From assembly GCA_002633005.1 (NCBI GenBank), contig NMRA01000033.1, positions 140,436 to 195,011 on the forward strand: a DNA stretch of 54,576 bases. The letters run 5' to 3'. The translations under genes and the position numbers were made by a program. The notes under the pieces were generated by a model, which saw nothing but the letters and a program-made list of their open reading frames with translations, was not told where the DNA came from and did no database searches. This DNA comes from Phoronis australis (lineage: Eukaryota > Phoronida > Phoronidae). Shown here in pieces: positions 12,101 through 22,687 of the stretch; the stretch's first letter is position 1, and each line of letters starts with the position of its first letter.

Positions 12101-15100
12101 GTGACATGATTTAACTACTACATGTCTCAGGGTAAAGACTTTTAAAAATGTTGCCATGGCAATATCTCATCGGGATACAGTAACTGGCATTGAATAACTG
12201 GGTACTAAATTTCAACCTTCGCTAACACACATCAACGTAGGAACAAGTATTCACTCTGCTAACTCAGTTATATGAATGCAAACAACCACTAACAGATTGA
12301 CTTTTTCAATCAGAGAATCCCATTTTCCGTGTGAAACGTCCCCAGCTTCAACCTCACTCTCAGCGAATGTGTTGAGCAAAATCTCCAAATCCACAAAAGC
12401 GGAAGTGAGTCAACCGTGTATTTCAATCCACTTCACTGGATCTTGACCCTGTCAGCTATAAGATTCTCAAGCAAATTGTTTGGGCACAATAAGTGTTGAC
12501 AATTCAGAGAACTTATAGTTTGGTTTTCAAAGCACAACAGGACACTAAAAATTATACTCTTTCTTTGCACAAACATACCGAAAGGCGAATCAGTACCAAG
12601 AAAGTGCCGTTAATAACAGTTCTTGGCTGTTTGCTAAACCAATCAGCCATCTCATGGATCTTTATCTAGACCCGGAGCAACGGTTTGGGACTGGGGTTTG
12701 GTCCCAAATGTATCGAGTTTGGCCAGCATGGGCATAACCTTGAGACCAAGGACTCGATCATACTAAAAAAATTGCAAGAATATTCAACCGCCTGCTCAGC
12801 TGGCACATGACCTACCGTAAACATTCAGGTTAATGCCCAACCCTTCTTTTTAAAATTTACAGATTAAATGCCCACTGCTTAGCTAAGCCTACCCTTTTGA
12901 GTATTTTTACTTAAACACCCACTGCTCAAGCTAGTGCCCATGTGTAATTTACTTCATGGAGTTGATTTTTAAACAATAAGGCACACTTTCAAATGTGAGA
13001 ACTGGGTCAAGTTGGAGTCATACTTTAGATTGCAATGTTGGTGGAAACATCGTATTTTGTTAGCCTCTTCTGTAACATATTGAAAGTAGTCGCATTGTTG
13101 AAATTGACTCTGAGGAAACTGTATTGAGCCACAGACTCTCAGTCTAGGCTATAACAAATTTATTTTTCAAAAGAATACTTCTTTTCTAAAAGTTTTAAGA
13201 ACCAAATTCCTGCTCTGTTTTCTTCGGAAGGCGACACGGCGCAAGTGACATGCATGGCAGAGTCACAGAGGGGCCACGTGGCTAAATTATATGGCACATA
13301 TTCAGTGCCACGGGAGTAAACTTGAATCAGCCGATAACAAAAATACACCCAAAGTTGATTTTTATTTCATGCAAAACTAAATAACGAATACACAAACGAC
13401 ATAAGACACGAAATTTTTTCACCAAGTGAAATCCAAACTGCATCGTATCAGTTGACTAAGGCATACAATGCCTCACCGACATTTTTTGACAGGATGTTTT
13501 TCAATCGGTCAAGTTGCGAAAGTTTGGATTGCGAAAAGGAAGGAGTTTGCACTGAATTTTATCTAACTTTGTAACTTCAATGACTTTGATGACAATCATA
13601 TATTTATATATGTGTGACACATTATTTCCAACAAAAGTTCCGCGTACTTTTCATTGTTTATTTTCTCCTCTTTTGAGTAGAATATATAGCTGCACGTTTT
13701 GTTTAGAAGTTGCCAACTCAACTTTCGCAATAATAATTAGCCTTATGGCAAAGTCCTTAAATTTCACACCTGAGGACAATTTCGATGGTCATGGTAGTCA
13801 GGGCCACTCACTCCCAACTTCTTGAAGTTTGCAATTTAAGCACCCTTAATTTCTAGGTTCACCAATTTAAGTGCCCAGTGTATTAACCGAATTATCTTTG
13901 TGCCAGTTTCAAGTTTTACAGCAACAGTGATAAGGTCAAAAATGTTATATGATTAATTTCACAATCAAGGGTTCACGCGATATACAGTTACAATTCTCTT
14001 TTAAAATGTCGGTTACCTCGAAATGTCGAATCATACTGAAAATAAAACATTTTCAACGGATATCCCTTTGCACAATGAACGCTTCATGTTGACAAAAAAT
14101 GAACAAATTTAAATACTCACAATATGGCAATCAACTTGTCAGGTTATTTCTAAAGTCCCGTTTAGACATTAACTTTTGACCTGGCGCAACTGACACAGCG
14201 CAAGATGATCTGTGCCAAGCGGCCATTTACACACAGAGAGCTCCGAAACGGTGGCAAGATGGAAAGTTTTAGGCAGGAATTTGGGCTGCACACGCACAAA
14301 ACAAAATTCATGAGTTGCTGTTCATTATTATCATTATTATAATTGTGCTTTGCCCCAGTTTCACATTTAGATGCAAAGTTGACACGGAGCAAGATAATTA
14401 GGCCCAACTTGCTCTACCTCACTAACGTGCGACAAAAGTTATCACTATGATGTTAATTTGCTGTGTCAGTGATGCTTACACACATACTTTTGTAATGTTA
14501 ACAGGACTTTAGACATCAGGTTTGGCATCAACATTACAACAAAGTCAAGTTTCTGCGATACAACAGAAGTCACGAGAACAAACTTTATTTTGTTCAGCTC
14601 TCAAAATCTAACACCAGGTGCAAAATTTGACCTCTGATTACTCGTGGTGAATTCAGCTCAAGCTTAACTTGGCAAAAATAACTTCAAATTTTAGTTGCTC
14701 AACTCCACAAATGTGACCTCAAATTCCAACATTTTTCACTGCTTTGTATGTTTTCCAATTTATCTTATAAAAGTTTCCCCAGTGTCTTAGAAAAACAAGA
14801 TCACAAGAGCATTCTGCAATCCCACAGTCATACTGTATGTACACTGTGAACAAAGTATACCATGGCGTGTTCCATGGCAATAGTCTAGAATAAACAGCCA
14901 CTTATACTTGACTTAAAATTTTGGGAACACAAAACTGGTGCAGAACAGTGTAATTCCACAAAACTGCGGAGGACAATGTCATTATCAAACTGAACAGACA
15001 ACAGTCACTTTGGGTGGTAACTGGTTTTAAGAACCAGGTAATCACTGAATAACTCTTGTTGTTCAGTGGACTTGTTTGTTACTCAGGGGATGACACTGGT

Positions 15101-17488
15101 TCTCAACATCAGGCACCACCACAAGGTTGTCACTGAACTCATCTTGCACTTTCTAACCGAATATAGCAAAGAGCAATTACCCCCAGGCAGAATCTTTTAA
15201 GCACGCCTTCTATACTATCACAACGACAACCAGTTTGATTGGTTCTCAAAATCAGGGATAACCAAATCAATACTGGAATTATTCTTCACCAGAGTACCAC
15301 ACCACTGGGCTGGTGCATGTTTGTCTACTGGTAAGAGGTGGTACATCCTGACATGCCATGTACGCCTCAATATTTATGCTTGTCTACTAGTGGTAGAGGA
15401 GGCAGCATGGCCTAGTGCGATAGGTGGCCTAGTGCGATAGGTGGCCTAGTGCGATAGGTGGCCTGGTGCGATGGGTGGCCTGGTGCGATGGGTGGCCTAG
15501 TGCGATACGTGGCCTAGTGCGATAGGTGGCCTCTTTCTTTACTCGAGGTCGTGGATTCGAGTCCCACTGGGTCACACTGCTAAACCCTTGAGTCAAGATT
15601 CTAGCTCCTCAGCTCGGTTTTAATCATATATTAAAAAAGCATAAAAATGGTTCCAGGTGATCAGTGCAATGGGCCCACCTAAGTAACATTTAAATTTCAA
15701 AAGCACGATGGATTGATGCACACAAAAACAACAATCTTCAATTTCAAATCCTGCTTAACTAATATTGCGTCAAAACTTGCCACATTGATGATTTCTAGCC
15801 TTTGTTGTCGGCATAGCTGATTTCTTCCCACACTACCACGATCCTATAAATCTCGATATTATATAGTTGTAATTCCTGATCCATGCCAGTGCAGTAGGTG
15901 CCAGTGTCAGCATTATGAAACACATTGAATAATGAATTCCTTTTCCCCATTTACTAAATGTAACCTAATTCCTCAGTATACAAGATAGTTTAAAATCAGG
16001 TCTAAACAGGTTCAAATATTCATTTTCATTATATTTTTTTCATTCTATGTACGTGCCAAGAGTCGGACAATTCAGATGTAACGGGTAGTCTGAAGCCTTG
16101 TCCTGGCGTGTCCACTTCCTGTGACTTTGATTAGTGATTGAAATGCGTTCGAATGATACAAAACTCATCCTACACCGAGATCACACAATGAAACTTTACT
16201 GCGGCGCTAAGATCCACATCCGCTGCGACCATTCACCATCACACTCCTTTTGAAGCCCAGGCAATGGGGGGATCCCACTTCCTACGTGAGTGGGACAACA
16301 AGCTTTGCATCCCACTAAGACAATTCACCATCAAAACTCAGGGGAAACACTGAAGTCTGATAATAAACTGCAATTCATTAAGCTGCCAAAAACAAATGCA
16401 TCTTTCTAAATACAGTACAAGCTGCAACCTTGAGCAAAATAATCAATTTTTCATTGTCCCAAACTTTAGAATTTTTACGGCAATCATGTAACATTCTACT
16501 AGGTACCTTTAGAGCACAGAAGAAATTCAGGCAAACCTTTGGAGGCCATAGCTGTCTTTAAATCCTTTCGACTTGAATAAGTGCTCCAGTAATCCAAGAT
16601 GTTTTCCTACACATACCTTCATTTGCCAACACATTTGACAGCTTATCTCCATTAATTTTACTATGCTCAAGATCAAACAGAAACCCCATAATGACGATAA
16701 TGTAACTGCCCAACCAATTTACTTGTTGATGGACAAAATAAAGTATAATACTAAACACTATGATTGGTTAATGGATAAAATATAATTACACAGCCAAAAC
16801 TGCCATCATCTTCCTCTAATTTTTTGTCCCAGATATGCAAATTATAGGTCACTCACCTGACCAAAAGTCAAAAAGGATGTGACCACCGCAATAAGATAGC
16901 ATGGCTGTCATCAGACCTATTTAACATGTGACCAACAGTGGTAATAGTACAGGATTGAACTTAATTGCTAGAGTTAAGGATCAAAGAACATCAAAAAGGG
17001 ACTAAGTTTACTGCCAGGTAAGTGTATTGGATTTCCTCCTTTAAAGCAAGTTTTCATTCAAAAGTTATCGGCAGCTGCTGGCAATAAGTATCTGTTAGCG
17101 AGTTACCCATGAGGTACACTAGGCAGGATTGTATAGACAGAGCAGAGTCTGCATAGCCAGAGCCAGAGGCAGAGGCGGAGTTGTATGATACTGATGTATG
17201 GCCTGTATGGGAAGGGAACATGTCTGCCCTCACGCTGAGAGTTAGCAGTACAGGGTACCTGTCTAATCTACTAGTTCTTCAAGTGACGTAAAGCAGAAAG
17301 ACATATTTCTCACCTTCGATGCATACAACGTGTTCTCTAATTTGCTGCTGGGTTAAAACATCGGGAATCGCTTCAATCAAATCATAAATCGCGTAAATAC
17401 TGGGATGAACACTTTCAAATCGCTGAATTTCTTGCCGTATCATCAACGAATTGTTGACGTTTGGCTGTGCATGCGTCCTGGGATTCAT
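3056..17488 (-). CDS. AGAP: AGAP / centaurin-gamma ArfGAP, 5' part (8 exons, 3' end outside window)
   Basis: This gene encodes an Arf GTPase-activating protein with a GTPase-like domain, PH domain, ArfGAP zinc finger and ankyrin repeats. Family members act on endosomal and Golgi membranes and bind adaptor coats. The window holds eight exons on the minus strand: 17314-17488, 8850-8908, 6806-6979, 6479-6620, 5720-5854, 5093-5283, 3769-3909 and 3056-3166. They join in frame (phases 1,0,0,1,1,0,0,0) to 376 residues. Seen directly: an N-terminal helical segment ([16 protein letters not shown]), P-loop GSIQSGKS at 82-89, VGTQD at 180-184 in place of the usual NKxD, and [16 protein letters not shown] at 213-228, a family signature. 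Ser/Thr-rich linker follows. PH, ArfGAP and ankyrin exons are not in the window and should lie to the left. Vertebrates have AGAP1, 2 and 3; this is probably the single pre-duplication orthologue (CenG1A in flies). Family assignment is very firm. Confidence 0.95.
3167..3768 (-). other. AGAP intron 7
   Basis: Intron between exons 7 and 8. Unique AT-rich sequence with no feature I can name. Confidence 0.7.
3769..3909 (-). CDS. AGAP: AGAP exon 7 (linker)
   Basis: The exon has 47 codons in phase 0/0, with acceptor TGTTAG after a TTTTTGTGTGTG tract and donor GTGAGCTC. It encodes [19 protein letters not shown] and then a Gln/His-rich end. Sequence conservation is weak, as expected for the linker. 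Support comes from an intact frame, good splice sites and position between confirmed exons. It may be alternatively spliced, because skipping it keeps the frame. Confidence 0.75.
4030..4142. repeat. Compound trinucleotide-type simple repeat
   Basis: Runs of CATTAC, ATT/ATC and finally TTG repeats follow one another over about 110 bp. It reads as low-complexity peptide in all frames, so nearby ORFs are artefacts. Confidence 0.9.
4258..4350 (-). mobile_element. tRNA-derived SINE remnant
   Basis: On the minus strand the sequence has an A-box-like GTGGCCCAGTG and, 35 bases on, a good B box GGTTCAAATCT. This is the split internal promoter of a tRNA-derived SINE. No cloverleaf with paired acceptor ends is seen, so it is not a functional tRNA gene. 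Confidence 0.6.
4830..5160 (-). repeat. 83-bp tandem array spanning the exon 6 splice donor
   Basis: The unit carrying CATGATTGACAGTTATAATG on the plus strand recurs at exact 83-bp spacing (landmark positions 4887, 4970, 5053 and 5136). The first unit on the coding strand is the end of AGAP exon 6 with donor GTAAGCC at 5086-5092. The next two units keep the same donor heptamer (5003-5009, 4920-4926). In the last, the GT is lost. The array is therefore a duplication of coding end, donor and intron start. Confidence 0.93.
5093..5283 (-). CDS. AGAP: AGAP exon 6 (Ser-rich linker)
   Basis: This exon is 191 bp, from acceptor CTCACAG to donor GTAAGCC. It completes the last GTPase-domain helix (CVKIVQQRH) and continues into a low-complexity linker rich in Ser, Thr, Asn, Pro and Gln. 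Vertebrate AGAPs have a comparable phosphorylatable linker (LPNSPSH-like). The last 50 bases and the splice donor are the first unit of an 83-bp tandem array that continues into the intron, so alternative donors exist at 5009 and 4926. Confidence 0.93.
5284..5719 (-). other. AGAP intron 5
   Basis: Intron between exons 5 and 6. AT-rich, nothing else recognised. Confidence 0.8.
5720..5854 (-). CDS. AGAP: AGAP exon 5
   Basis: This exon is 135 bp with split codons at both ends, acceptor TTGCAG and donor GTACGTGT. It encodes [19 protein letters not shown] and [18 protein letters not shown], the C-terminal helix and G5-like loop of the GTPase-like domain. This stretch is nearly invariant in the family. 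Confidence 0.96.
5855..6478 (-). other. AGAP intron 4
   Basis: Intron between exons 4 and 5. AT-rich, nothing else recognised. Confidence 0.8.
6479..6620 (-). CDS. AGAP: AGAP exon 4
   Basis: This exon is 142 bp, from acceptor TTTAG to donor GTAAGTGT. It encodes [20 protein letters not shown] and [13 protein letters not shown]. This is the hydrophobic beta strand of the GTPase-like domain plus the nucleotide-base motif VGTQ, whose Asp comes from the split codon shared with exon 5. Confidence 0.96.
6806..6979 (-). CDS. AGAP: AGAP exon 3 (P-loop of the GTPase-like domain)
   Basis: The exon has 58 codons in phase 0/0, with acceptor CCGCAG and donor GTACCT. It starts [20 protein letters not shown], so it carries the P-loop (GSIQSGKS), then [12 protein letters not shown] and [14 protein letters not shown], which replace the switch regions of classical Ras GTPases. 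AGAP members bind nucleotide unusually weakly or without typical switch residues; that is family knowledge and not shown here. Confidence 0.96.
7033..7480. mobile_element. MITE, inverted ends AAGACCCTGGTTTTC
   Basis: The left end AAGACCCTGGTTTTCAATGG is mirrored at the right by CCATTGTCAAAAATGG-type sequence ending ACCAGGCTCTC in opposite orientation. A second copy with the same ends and similar interior (AGTTATCGGC against AGATATCGGC) lies at 50321-50662. Two copies with matching ends define a small non-autonomous DNA transposon family. I could not fix the target duplication. Confidence 0.7.
8041..8357. mobile_element. hAT-type MITE, degraded copy
   Basis: It begins CAGGCCTCCATCTAGAGGG. Its reverse end reads CAGGGATTCACCCAGGATTT, closely related to the ends of the better copy at 40643-41112 but in opposite orientation. 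GGACGCCC-type motifs recur inside both. No matching 8-bp flanks remain. Confidence 0.65.
8850..8908 (-). CDS. AGAP: AGAP exon 2
   Basis: This 59-bp exon is bounded by a TTACAG acceptor and a GTGAGT donor. The split codon with exon 1 gives Asp, then [19 protein letters not shown], which is the family's conserved entry into the GTPase-like domain. It was too short to stand out as an ORF but is unmistakable by similarity and phase. The intron between exons 1 and 2 is 8.4 kb. Confidence 0.95.
12805..13905. repeat. Paired TACCGTAAAC / TTAAGTGCCCA repeat modules
   Basis: A module starting TACCGTAAACATTCAGG and carrying TTAATGCCCA, TTAAATGCCCACTGC and TTAAACACCCACTGC occurs at 12813-12950. TTTAAGCACCC and TTTAAGTGCCCAGTG occur at 13836-13885. 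A related module, TACCGTAAACGTTCGGG with several GGGCGGTTAA motifs, is found at 53400-53570. This is a dispersed repeat of unknown class. Confidence 0.5.
15396..15690 (+). mobile_element. tRNA-derived SINE with amplified A-box segment
   Basis: The head reads AGGAGGCAGCATGGCCTAGTG, an A-box-like start, and a B box GGATTCGAGTCCC lies at 15552-15564. The tail shares CACTGCTAAACCCTTGAGTC and CTCCTCAGCT with the second copy at 35161-35400, which fixes it as one family. Seven copies of the 17-bp unit GGCCTAGTGCGATAGGT lie between 15409 and 15530. Confidence 0.85.
15409..15530 (+). repeat. 17-bp tandem array inside the SINE
   Basis: Seven units of GGCCTAGTGCGATAGGT, with A/G changes at two positions, lie within the tRNA-related head of the SINE. 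The sister copy at 35161 has a single unit, so the array is a local expansion. Confidence 0.92.
17314..17488 (-). CDS. AGAP: AGAP exon 1 (N-terminus, start codon)
   Basis: The coding part runs 58 codons plus one base, ending GAAG before the donor GTGAGAAA. It encodes [20 protein letters not shown] and then [12 protein letters not shown], the conserved AGAP N-terminal segment that precedes the GTPase-like domain. I chose the ATG at 17488 (Met-Asn-Pro-Arg). The reading frame upstream has only a GTG at 17503 and then a TAA near 17534, so this is the first in-frame ATG. A short upstream ORF lies at 17506-17529. The start is well supported by sequence, but a different 5' exon cannot be excluded. 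Confidence 0.92.
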
Positions 17489-17505
17489 GTCCCTAATGTC
17501 CACAG

Positions 17506-17529
17506 CTACCTCAAAGAGTAATCCTGCAT
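17506..17529 (-). promoter_or_regulatory. Upstream ORF in the AGAP 5' leader
   Basis: An ATG at 17529 opens a seven-codon ORF that ends in TAG at 17508-17506, 17 bases before the AGAP start codon and in a different frame. If transcription starts upstream of 17529, this uORF would be in the leader and could reduce initiation at the main ATG. Confidence 0.45.
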
Positions 17530-17534
17530 TTTAC

Positions 17535-17700
17535 GACAAAAATCGGAGAAACAAACTCCAACAACACCACAATATTTTCAAAATGGCCTTGTCAATAAAC
17601 TGCGCATGTGCAATGTAAATAGCTGGCTTCCTCTTAGCTTCGTACCTCGCCGCCAGGATCGCTTTTCAAAGCGCTGCAGCAAAATAATTCCTCTTGGAAT
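17535..17700 (-). promoter_or_regulatory. Probable AGAP core promoter
   Basis: The sequence just upstream of exon 1 holds an NRF1-like site (TGCGCATGTGC, 17601-17611) and a YY1-like ATGGCC core (17580-17588). Local CpG content rises (GCCGCC, AGCGCTGCAG). There is no clear TATA box. These are common elements of TATA-less animal promoters. The position relative to the start codon supports the call; the motifs alone would be weak. Confidence 0.4.
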
Positions 17701-20690
17701 GTACCCTACCTGATCATCAAAATTTTACTACTTGACCTTCTCAATAATTTTCAAATGCTCCCCTAATGTGAATGAGATCAAACAGTTGAAACCAAGCTAT
17801 TGCGAAACCGAGTTATGTTCGTTTCCGACAGACAAAGTTTATGAGTTTCGGTTAATTTGTGACGAGTCTCCTGCGGGGGGGGGGGCGTGGCTTTGTTACG
17901 TCCCCACCCTACCCAGCAATGCAGGATAGAGTTCAATAAAGCTAATACCTAGCTAGAAAATCAAGCATTTGCGTGATTTCGAAATGCATTTTCAATGAGA
18001 GCAGTGTGATTTAAACTAGATTTTTCTAGCCACGAGTCAGAAAGTTACTCTACTCAGGCTGAGTATGGGAACAAGAGGAGGCGGCGTGGTTCCGTCAGCG
18101 GAAAAAGAGTCGATGTGGGCCAAAAAAACAAATTGGTTCCGTCTGGTCTTTGTTTTTTTTTTTGAAAATCGAGTCCGTGTGGCATATTTTTAGTAGCTCA
18201 CTTTTTCAAAAATAAAAGTCCACGTAAGATGAGCAAAATCATGAGACGGATGCGAGATGTTCTTTTACTGATTGCCAGGCATTAAGGCTTTTCAAATTGA
18301 AAAAAACGAAAAGAAATGACTGAAATTGATGCGGGTGGCTTTTTTTCTCGAAATGACTCAATACAAATTTTAGTTGCAATGCCGTTTAATCGCCATCCAG
18401 TAAAAATGCAATGATGCTCTATATTTAAAAGTCCAGTTGTATCGGAGACATCAACGCAAAACCAAACTTACATGCAAAATTAAGTGTGGTTGAAGTATCT
18501 GTTAATGTAATCTTGATATATATCGTCATTTAACACCATGTGCAGCAATATCTCGGAAATTTATTTTCAATTGCTGGCTTAATATGTGGTTCTTCTTTCT
18601 ACGAGCATGCCGCACTGGTTCAACGGCAGAAAACTTAACACTGAGCCTTTTAGAGCGTCAATTACTATTTCTGTACAACACCAAGGAGAGATGGTACTGA
18701 TGAGCCGGGCTATAATCACCCCCAAGAACAAATATTCCGTCACATTCTCAATATGATTTATAGAAAACCGTGTTTGGCTCGCCCTCATTTGGTAAAATAT
18801 TCGTCAGTTTTCTAACTACGTTATCGTATACTCCTCTTTTTATGTGGAGCAATGTATTGATGAACGTTGTTTGGAACGAACTTGCTTTGACTCATGACAA
18901 AGGACTGGAAGAACTCAGAGTTCCTGGGGTTGACAGTGAATTACTTCCAAGCTAAACAGAGTCCACTTTACAAATGAAAATGAACATGACCCTTCTTTTA
19001 AGAAAGGTCAGTTGGCCAAATTGAAAAAAACATGCGTCTCCAGCCAGACTGGCAACCAAAGCAACTGCGTGTCAAAACTCACATCAAATTTCGAATTGTA
19101 AGTTCAACAATTTTGCACACATAACAGACTCAGGAGACTACGTCCGAATTGATACTTTTATTACTCATGAATTTAGCACATTAACATCCAGTTGTATTGT
19201 ACTAAGTCTCGCCATGGATTACAGTGGCATAGAACGCGAAAGACAGAATAAATTGCATTACCCAAAGTGGTTCTCTGCCTCTGAAACATAAGTCAAATTG
19301 GTCACCAGGTATTTTTACGGTTTGTTCGGTTTGTTAACGCATTTTCATACAGTTTCAATTTTTAAAAATATATGTATCTGCATGCGCGCACCCAGCCTTC
19401 AATGTGGGGGGCTAGAATTTCTGTCGATGTGGACCTTTTGCTGACAAAATATCGGCTAGACTAANAAAAAAACAATGGCGATTATGCGATTGGGAAACAA
19501 CTAGAAAATACGAATGGAAAAGTAAATACAGTAGAAATTTTACCTCACTCGCATGAGCGCTTTGTTATTCTTTGGTTGATACTTTACGCGGGCCCAAATC
19601 TGGGAATACGAGTGGCAAATAAGCAGACACTCGTGTTTTCAAGCGACCATTTTCGGCTGCGTCGAGGGCTGGGTGGGTATTTTTATGCATATCCTGCCGA
19701 TTCTTAGCACTTATCGTTTAATAGTAATTGCACAACATTGAATGCACTTCGATACCTGCCATTTTGCAGGCTAACAAAATGGTCAAATTTTTCTCGCACC
19801 ATCTTTTAAAATACGACCTAGTACGATTTTAGTGTTTCACATTTTGGCACATGCGTCCAATTCCATACCTAAAATATGGGAGCGCTCACATATTCTGTCA
19901 TTCAAAATTCGCCACTCCCCCACCCCATCATCCAGATTACGTCATCACCATCGAACCCTCGTTTTTGGAAGAACCGACAGTTCGTTGGAGACTCCGTCAC
20001 GTCCTACAGGCCGATTGTGCAGTGTTAAGTTTCGGCCGCGATCGTGGGCGGCACACCATCGGGGGCTAGGAGGGCTATAGACCCTCACTTTTTTCAGTGC
20101 TGCGCCGCATACTGTGATGGAGTGGGTCTGCCGCTTGTCTGTACAAATGTTTACAAGGTAAACCAAAAGAAATATGAGCAAATCTTGGAAGCGTGAAACG
20201 GCGGGTCCCGGCTTGGAATCGGTCAATTCCGATAGGTGAACCAGTTTCCTAACATTATGTACCCACTGGGATGGAGATACTCTAATAAACCACACGATGA
20301 CGTCACCATGAGTCTAACCCCTCACCTGTCATAAATCGTTATCTGCTCCACCCCCTCTCAACTGATGACGTAATAAGCACATCGCGTGAACATTCTTTGG
20401 TCAAATAAATGGCGTCACCTATTGAACCGGCAATCTAAAAGATTTTCAAATGTGAAGCCAAAAATATCTAACAACGCCATCAGCAAACCTAACACTTGTA
20501 TTTGATTTACAGTGGGTATCACTTATGATCGAATGCGACAAGTTTGGGAAACTTGGAAAATTCATACCAAAATGTGGAAAATTTAGCCCAGTTCAAATTA
20601 GTAACACTCGAAAAAATGGCACTACAAGCGTTACAAACGCTCCCATTTACATCCTGAACGAGATAAAAACAATTAGAAAAATATAGTTCA
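17701..20690. other. Region upstream of AGAP, no supported gene
   Basis: No conserved exon was found. It contains a ten-G run (near 17876), one isolated N at 19465 and a CpG-rich block with CRE motifs (19840-20400). Two overlapping plus-strand ORFs of 72-82 codons near 19840-20080 resemble no family and sit in the CpG-rich block. Confidence 0.5.
19840..20400. promoter_or_regulatory. CpG-rich block with three CRE motifs
   Basis: CREB/ATF-type sites TTACGTCA (19937-19944), TGACGTCA (20298-20305, a perfect palindrome) and TGACGTAA (20366-20373) lie within 440 bp. The surrounding sequence is unusually rich in CpG for this window (TTCGGCCGCGATCGTGGGCG near 20031). It is 2.4 to 2.9 kb upstream of the AGAP start, so an enhancer or alternative promoter is possible. 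Confidence 0.4.
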
Positions 20691-21639
20691 AGTTTATTAT
20701 AATATTTACATATATATATTCTATATTTATACTGCTGGAAGTGTAGATCGCTTTCACATAGACTCTACCACTGTACACCGTTTAGCAGATAGATTTTTTT
20801 TGCCGAAATCGATGACATCAGGCGAAAAGGACAACTGTAAACAAAAAATACTATAATTTTGCATATCCCCGTCGGTGCCCTACACAGTGATACAATCTAG
20901 CTAGCCTTTAAAACCACACACGTTATTTAATTTCCAGCAATCAGCACAATGTAAAAGAATTTCTGTACAAATGTCAGAGACAATCAATATAAAACGCCCC
21001 CTCTCGTGTGTGCATAATTCCAGGTGAGTACAAAATTCATTATTTTCTTATTTACAATTAACATTAGGCCAAAATTTAAAATTTTCAGAGTCAGTCATTT
21101 TACAGTGCACAATTTGGACTGTGTCCACAGAAATGTGACAATTAAAAAGAAGGACAGACACGAGAGAGAGTAATCTGGACAAACGTGCTCCTGACACTCA
21201 ACCATCTTCAATGGCTATTTAAAATGAAGAAATTGAGGTCATGGTGAAACAATTCCTATAATAAACATGGCAATTATTTCATGTTCCAGAGCCATCACTG
21301 CAACACATGCATCTCTGGCTCCCCTGTGAGAAATATAGAATCAAGTCCCTATACATGCAAAATGGTACATGTTCAATATACCTAATCAATCTGAACACAT
21401 ATGCCATTTTTATGCAAGGACCTTTGAAGTGAGCAGTTTGCCAACTCTCCAAAGTGAACCAGTCTATAATTCTTACAACAGTCAAACGGGTGAAAGGCAT
21501 GAAGCCAATATGGGTCCCGACTTGATACAGACCACAGAATGAGACACATGTCACTGCTTTACACTGTTATCTCTGTCGTGTCCGAGAGTTTGGACGTTAC
21601 ACCTTGGTGCTTATTGGGTCTTACATTCCACACAACCAT

Positions 21640-21870
21640 TTCAGAAAAATATTTAAATCTCACCTGAGCAAAAGTGCAAAATCTCTGCGAATATACACAT
21701 AACTGCTAGTTAACGAGACATTTTTTATAAATAATTTTTAGACTGTGGTGAGCTCATAACTGCTTGGCTAAACCTTTATTCTCCATCTGTGAAGTAAGAG
21801 TGTAAAACCAAATATCTGACTTCAAGTCACTTTACATGAAACGGACACCTGGACACAAAAAATAGAAAAT
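21640..21870. repeat. Dispersed repeat family A, copy 1
   Basis: The sequence AGCAAAAGTGCAAAATCTCT through CAAGTCACTTTACATG is similar to 41530-41760 (CAAAAGTGCAAAGTATCTGA to CTCAAGTCACTTTTTC). It is also similar to the two flanks of the THAP transposon at 47740-47831 and 49163-49230. The class is unknown and no coding capacity was seen. Confidence 0.65.
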
Positions 21871-22687
21871 GAACATTCTTGCCATGGCTTTTCTATGAGG
21901 TGTAGTGTATTTCCCATCTGACACAGATGCTACAGGCTGCCATTAATGCAAGTCTAACTATATCATAGTGTTTACCATAGGTGAACACAAAACTACGATG
22001 CCCCACTAGCTAGGTAACATTGCAAGAAAAAATCATCAAGCTAAATATTTCAACAACATATCAACCTACATTTATACAAAAGTATGAAGAAACTACCCGG
22101 TGCGCTGCATGGGAGGCTCCTTTTAATTCCGTGTACAATCAACTAATTGGTGATAATAGGTTTGTCTGTAACTTTTGAACATTCATCACACATTCAAAAT
22201 AATTAGTGCCCTCGCAATAGGCTATTTTCATAAAACAATGACAAACGATTACCCGGGAAAGGTGACACCAGCTGACAAGGGGGCAAATCTAATCAGTGGA
22301 AACTCATATCCACATAAAACTTTCTGTTGCAAGTCCCAATAAGTAAATCGTTCACACCCCATAGCCCTTATCATGCCGAGCTCATTCATACAGTCAAGTA
22401 AACTTGAGCAATGCAGATTAAGTGCCTTGCTCATGGACAAAACTGGACTACTGTACAAGCCAACAGTATTCAGACAAAATGACCCAGAATTCCCCCATCA
22501 AGATGGCTGGGTGGAATCTGAATTCACCATCACAGCTCGTCTTTTGTAAGATGGCTACAGAGAGCCATTCTGTAACTAGAATTTTGCCTTCTTGATGTTA
22601 TTACCAATTTTTGCTGCCAACAGATTCAGCCGTAACAGTGGTGGAAGGGTATTTCGTCTGATTACTTTTGTCTTGTAGTGTACAGCA

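Larger units (their letters stand above)
8909..17313 (-). other. AGAP intron 1 (8.4 kb)
   Basis: No exon was recognised on either strand. It holds a module with repeated GCCCACTGC/TTAAA motifs (12790-12960, and similar sequence at 13830-13905) and a tRNA-derived SINE with an internal 17-bp array (15396-15690). The remainder is AT-rich sequence without supported features. Confidence 0.7.
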
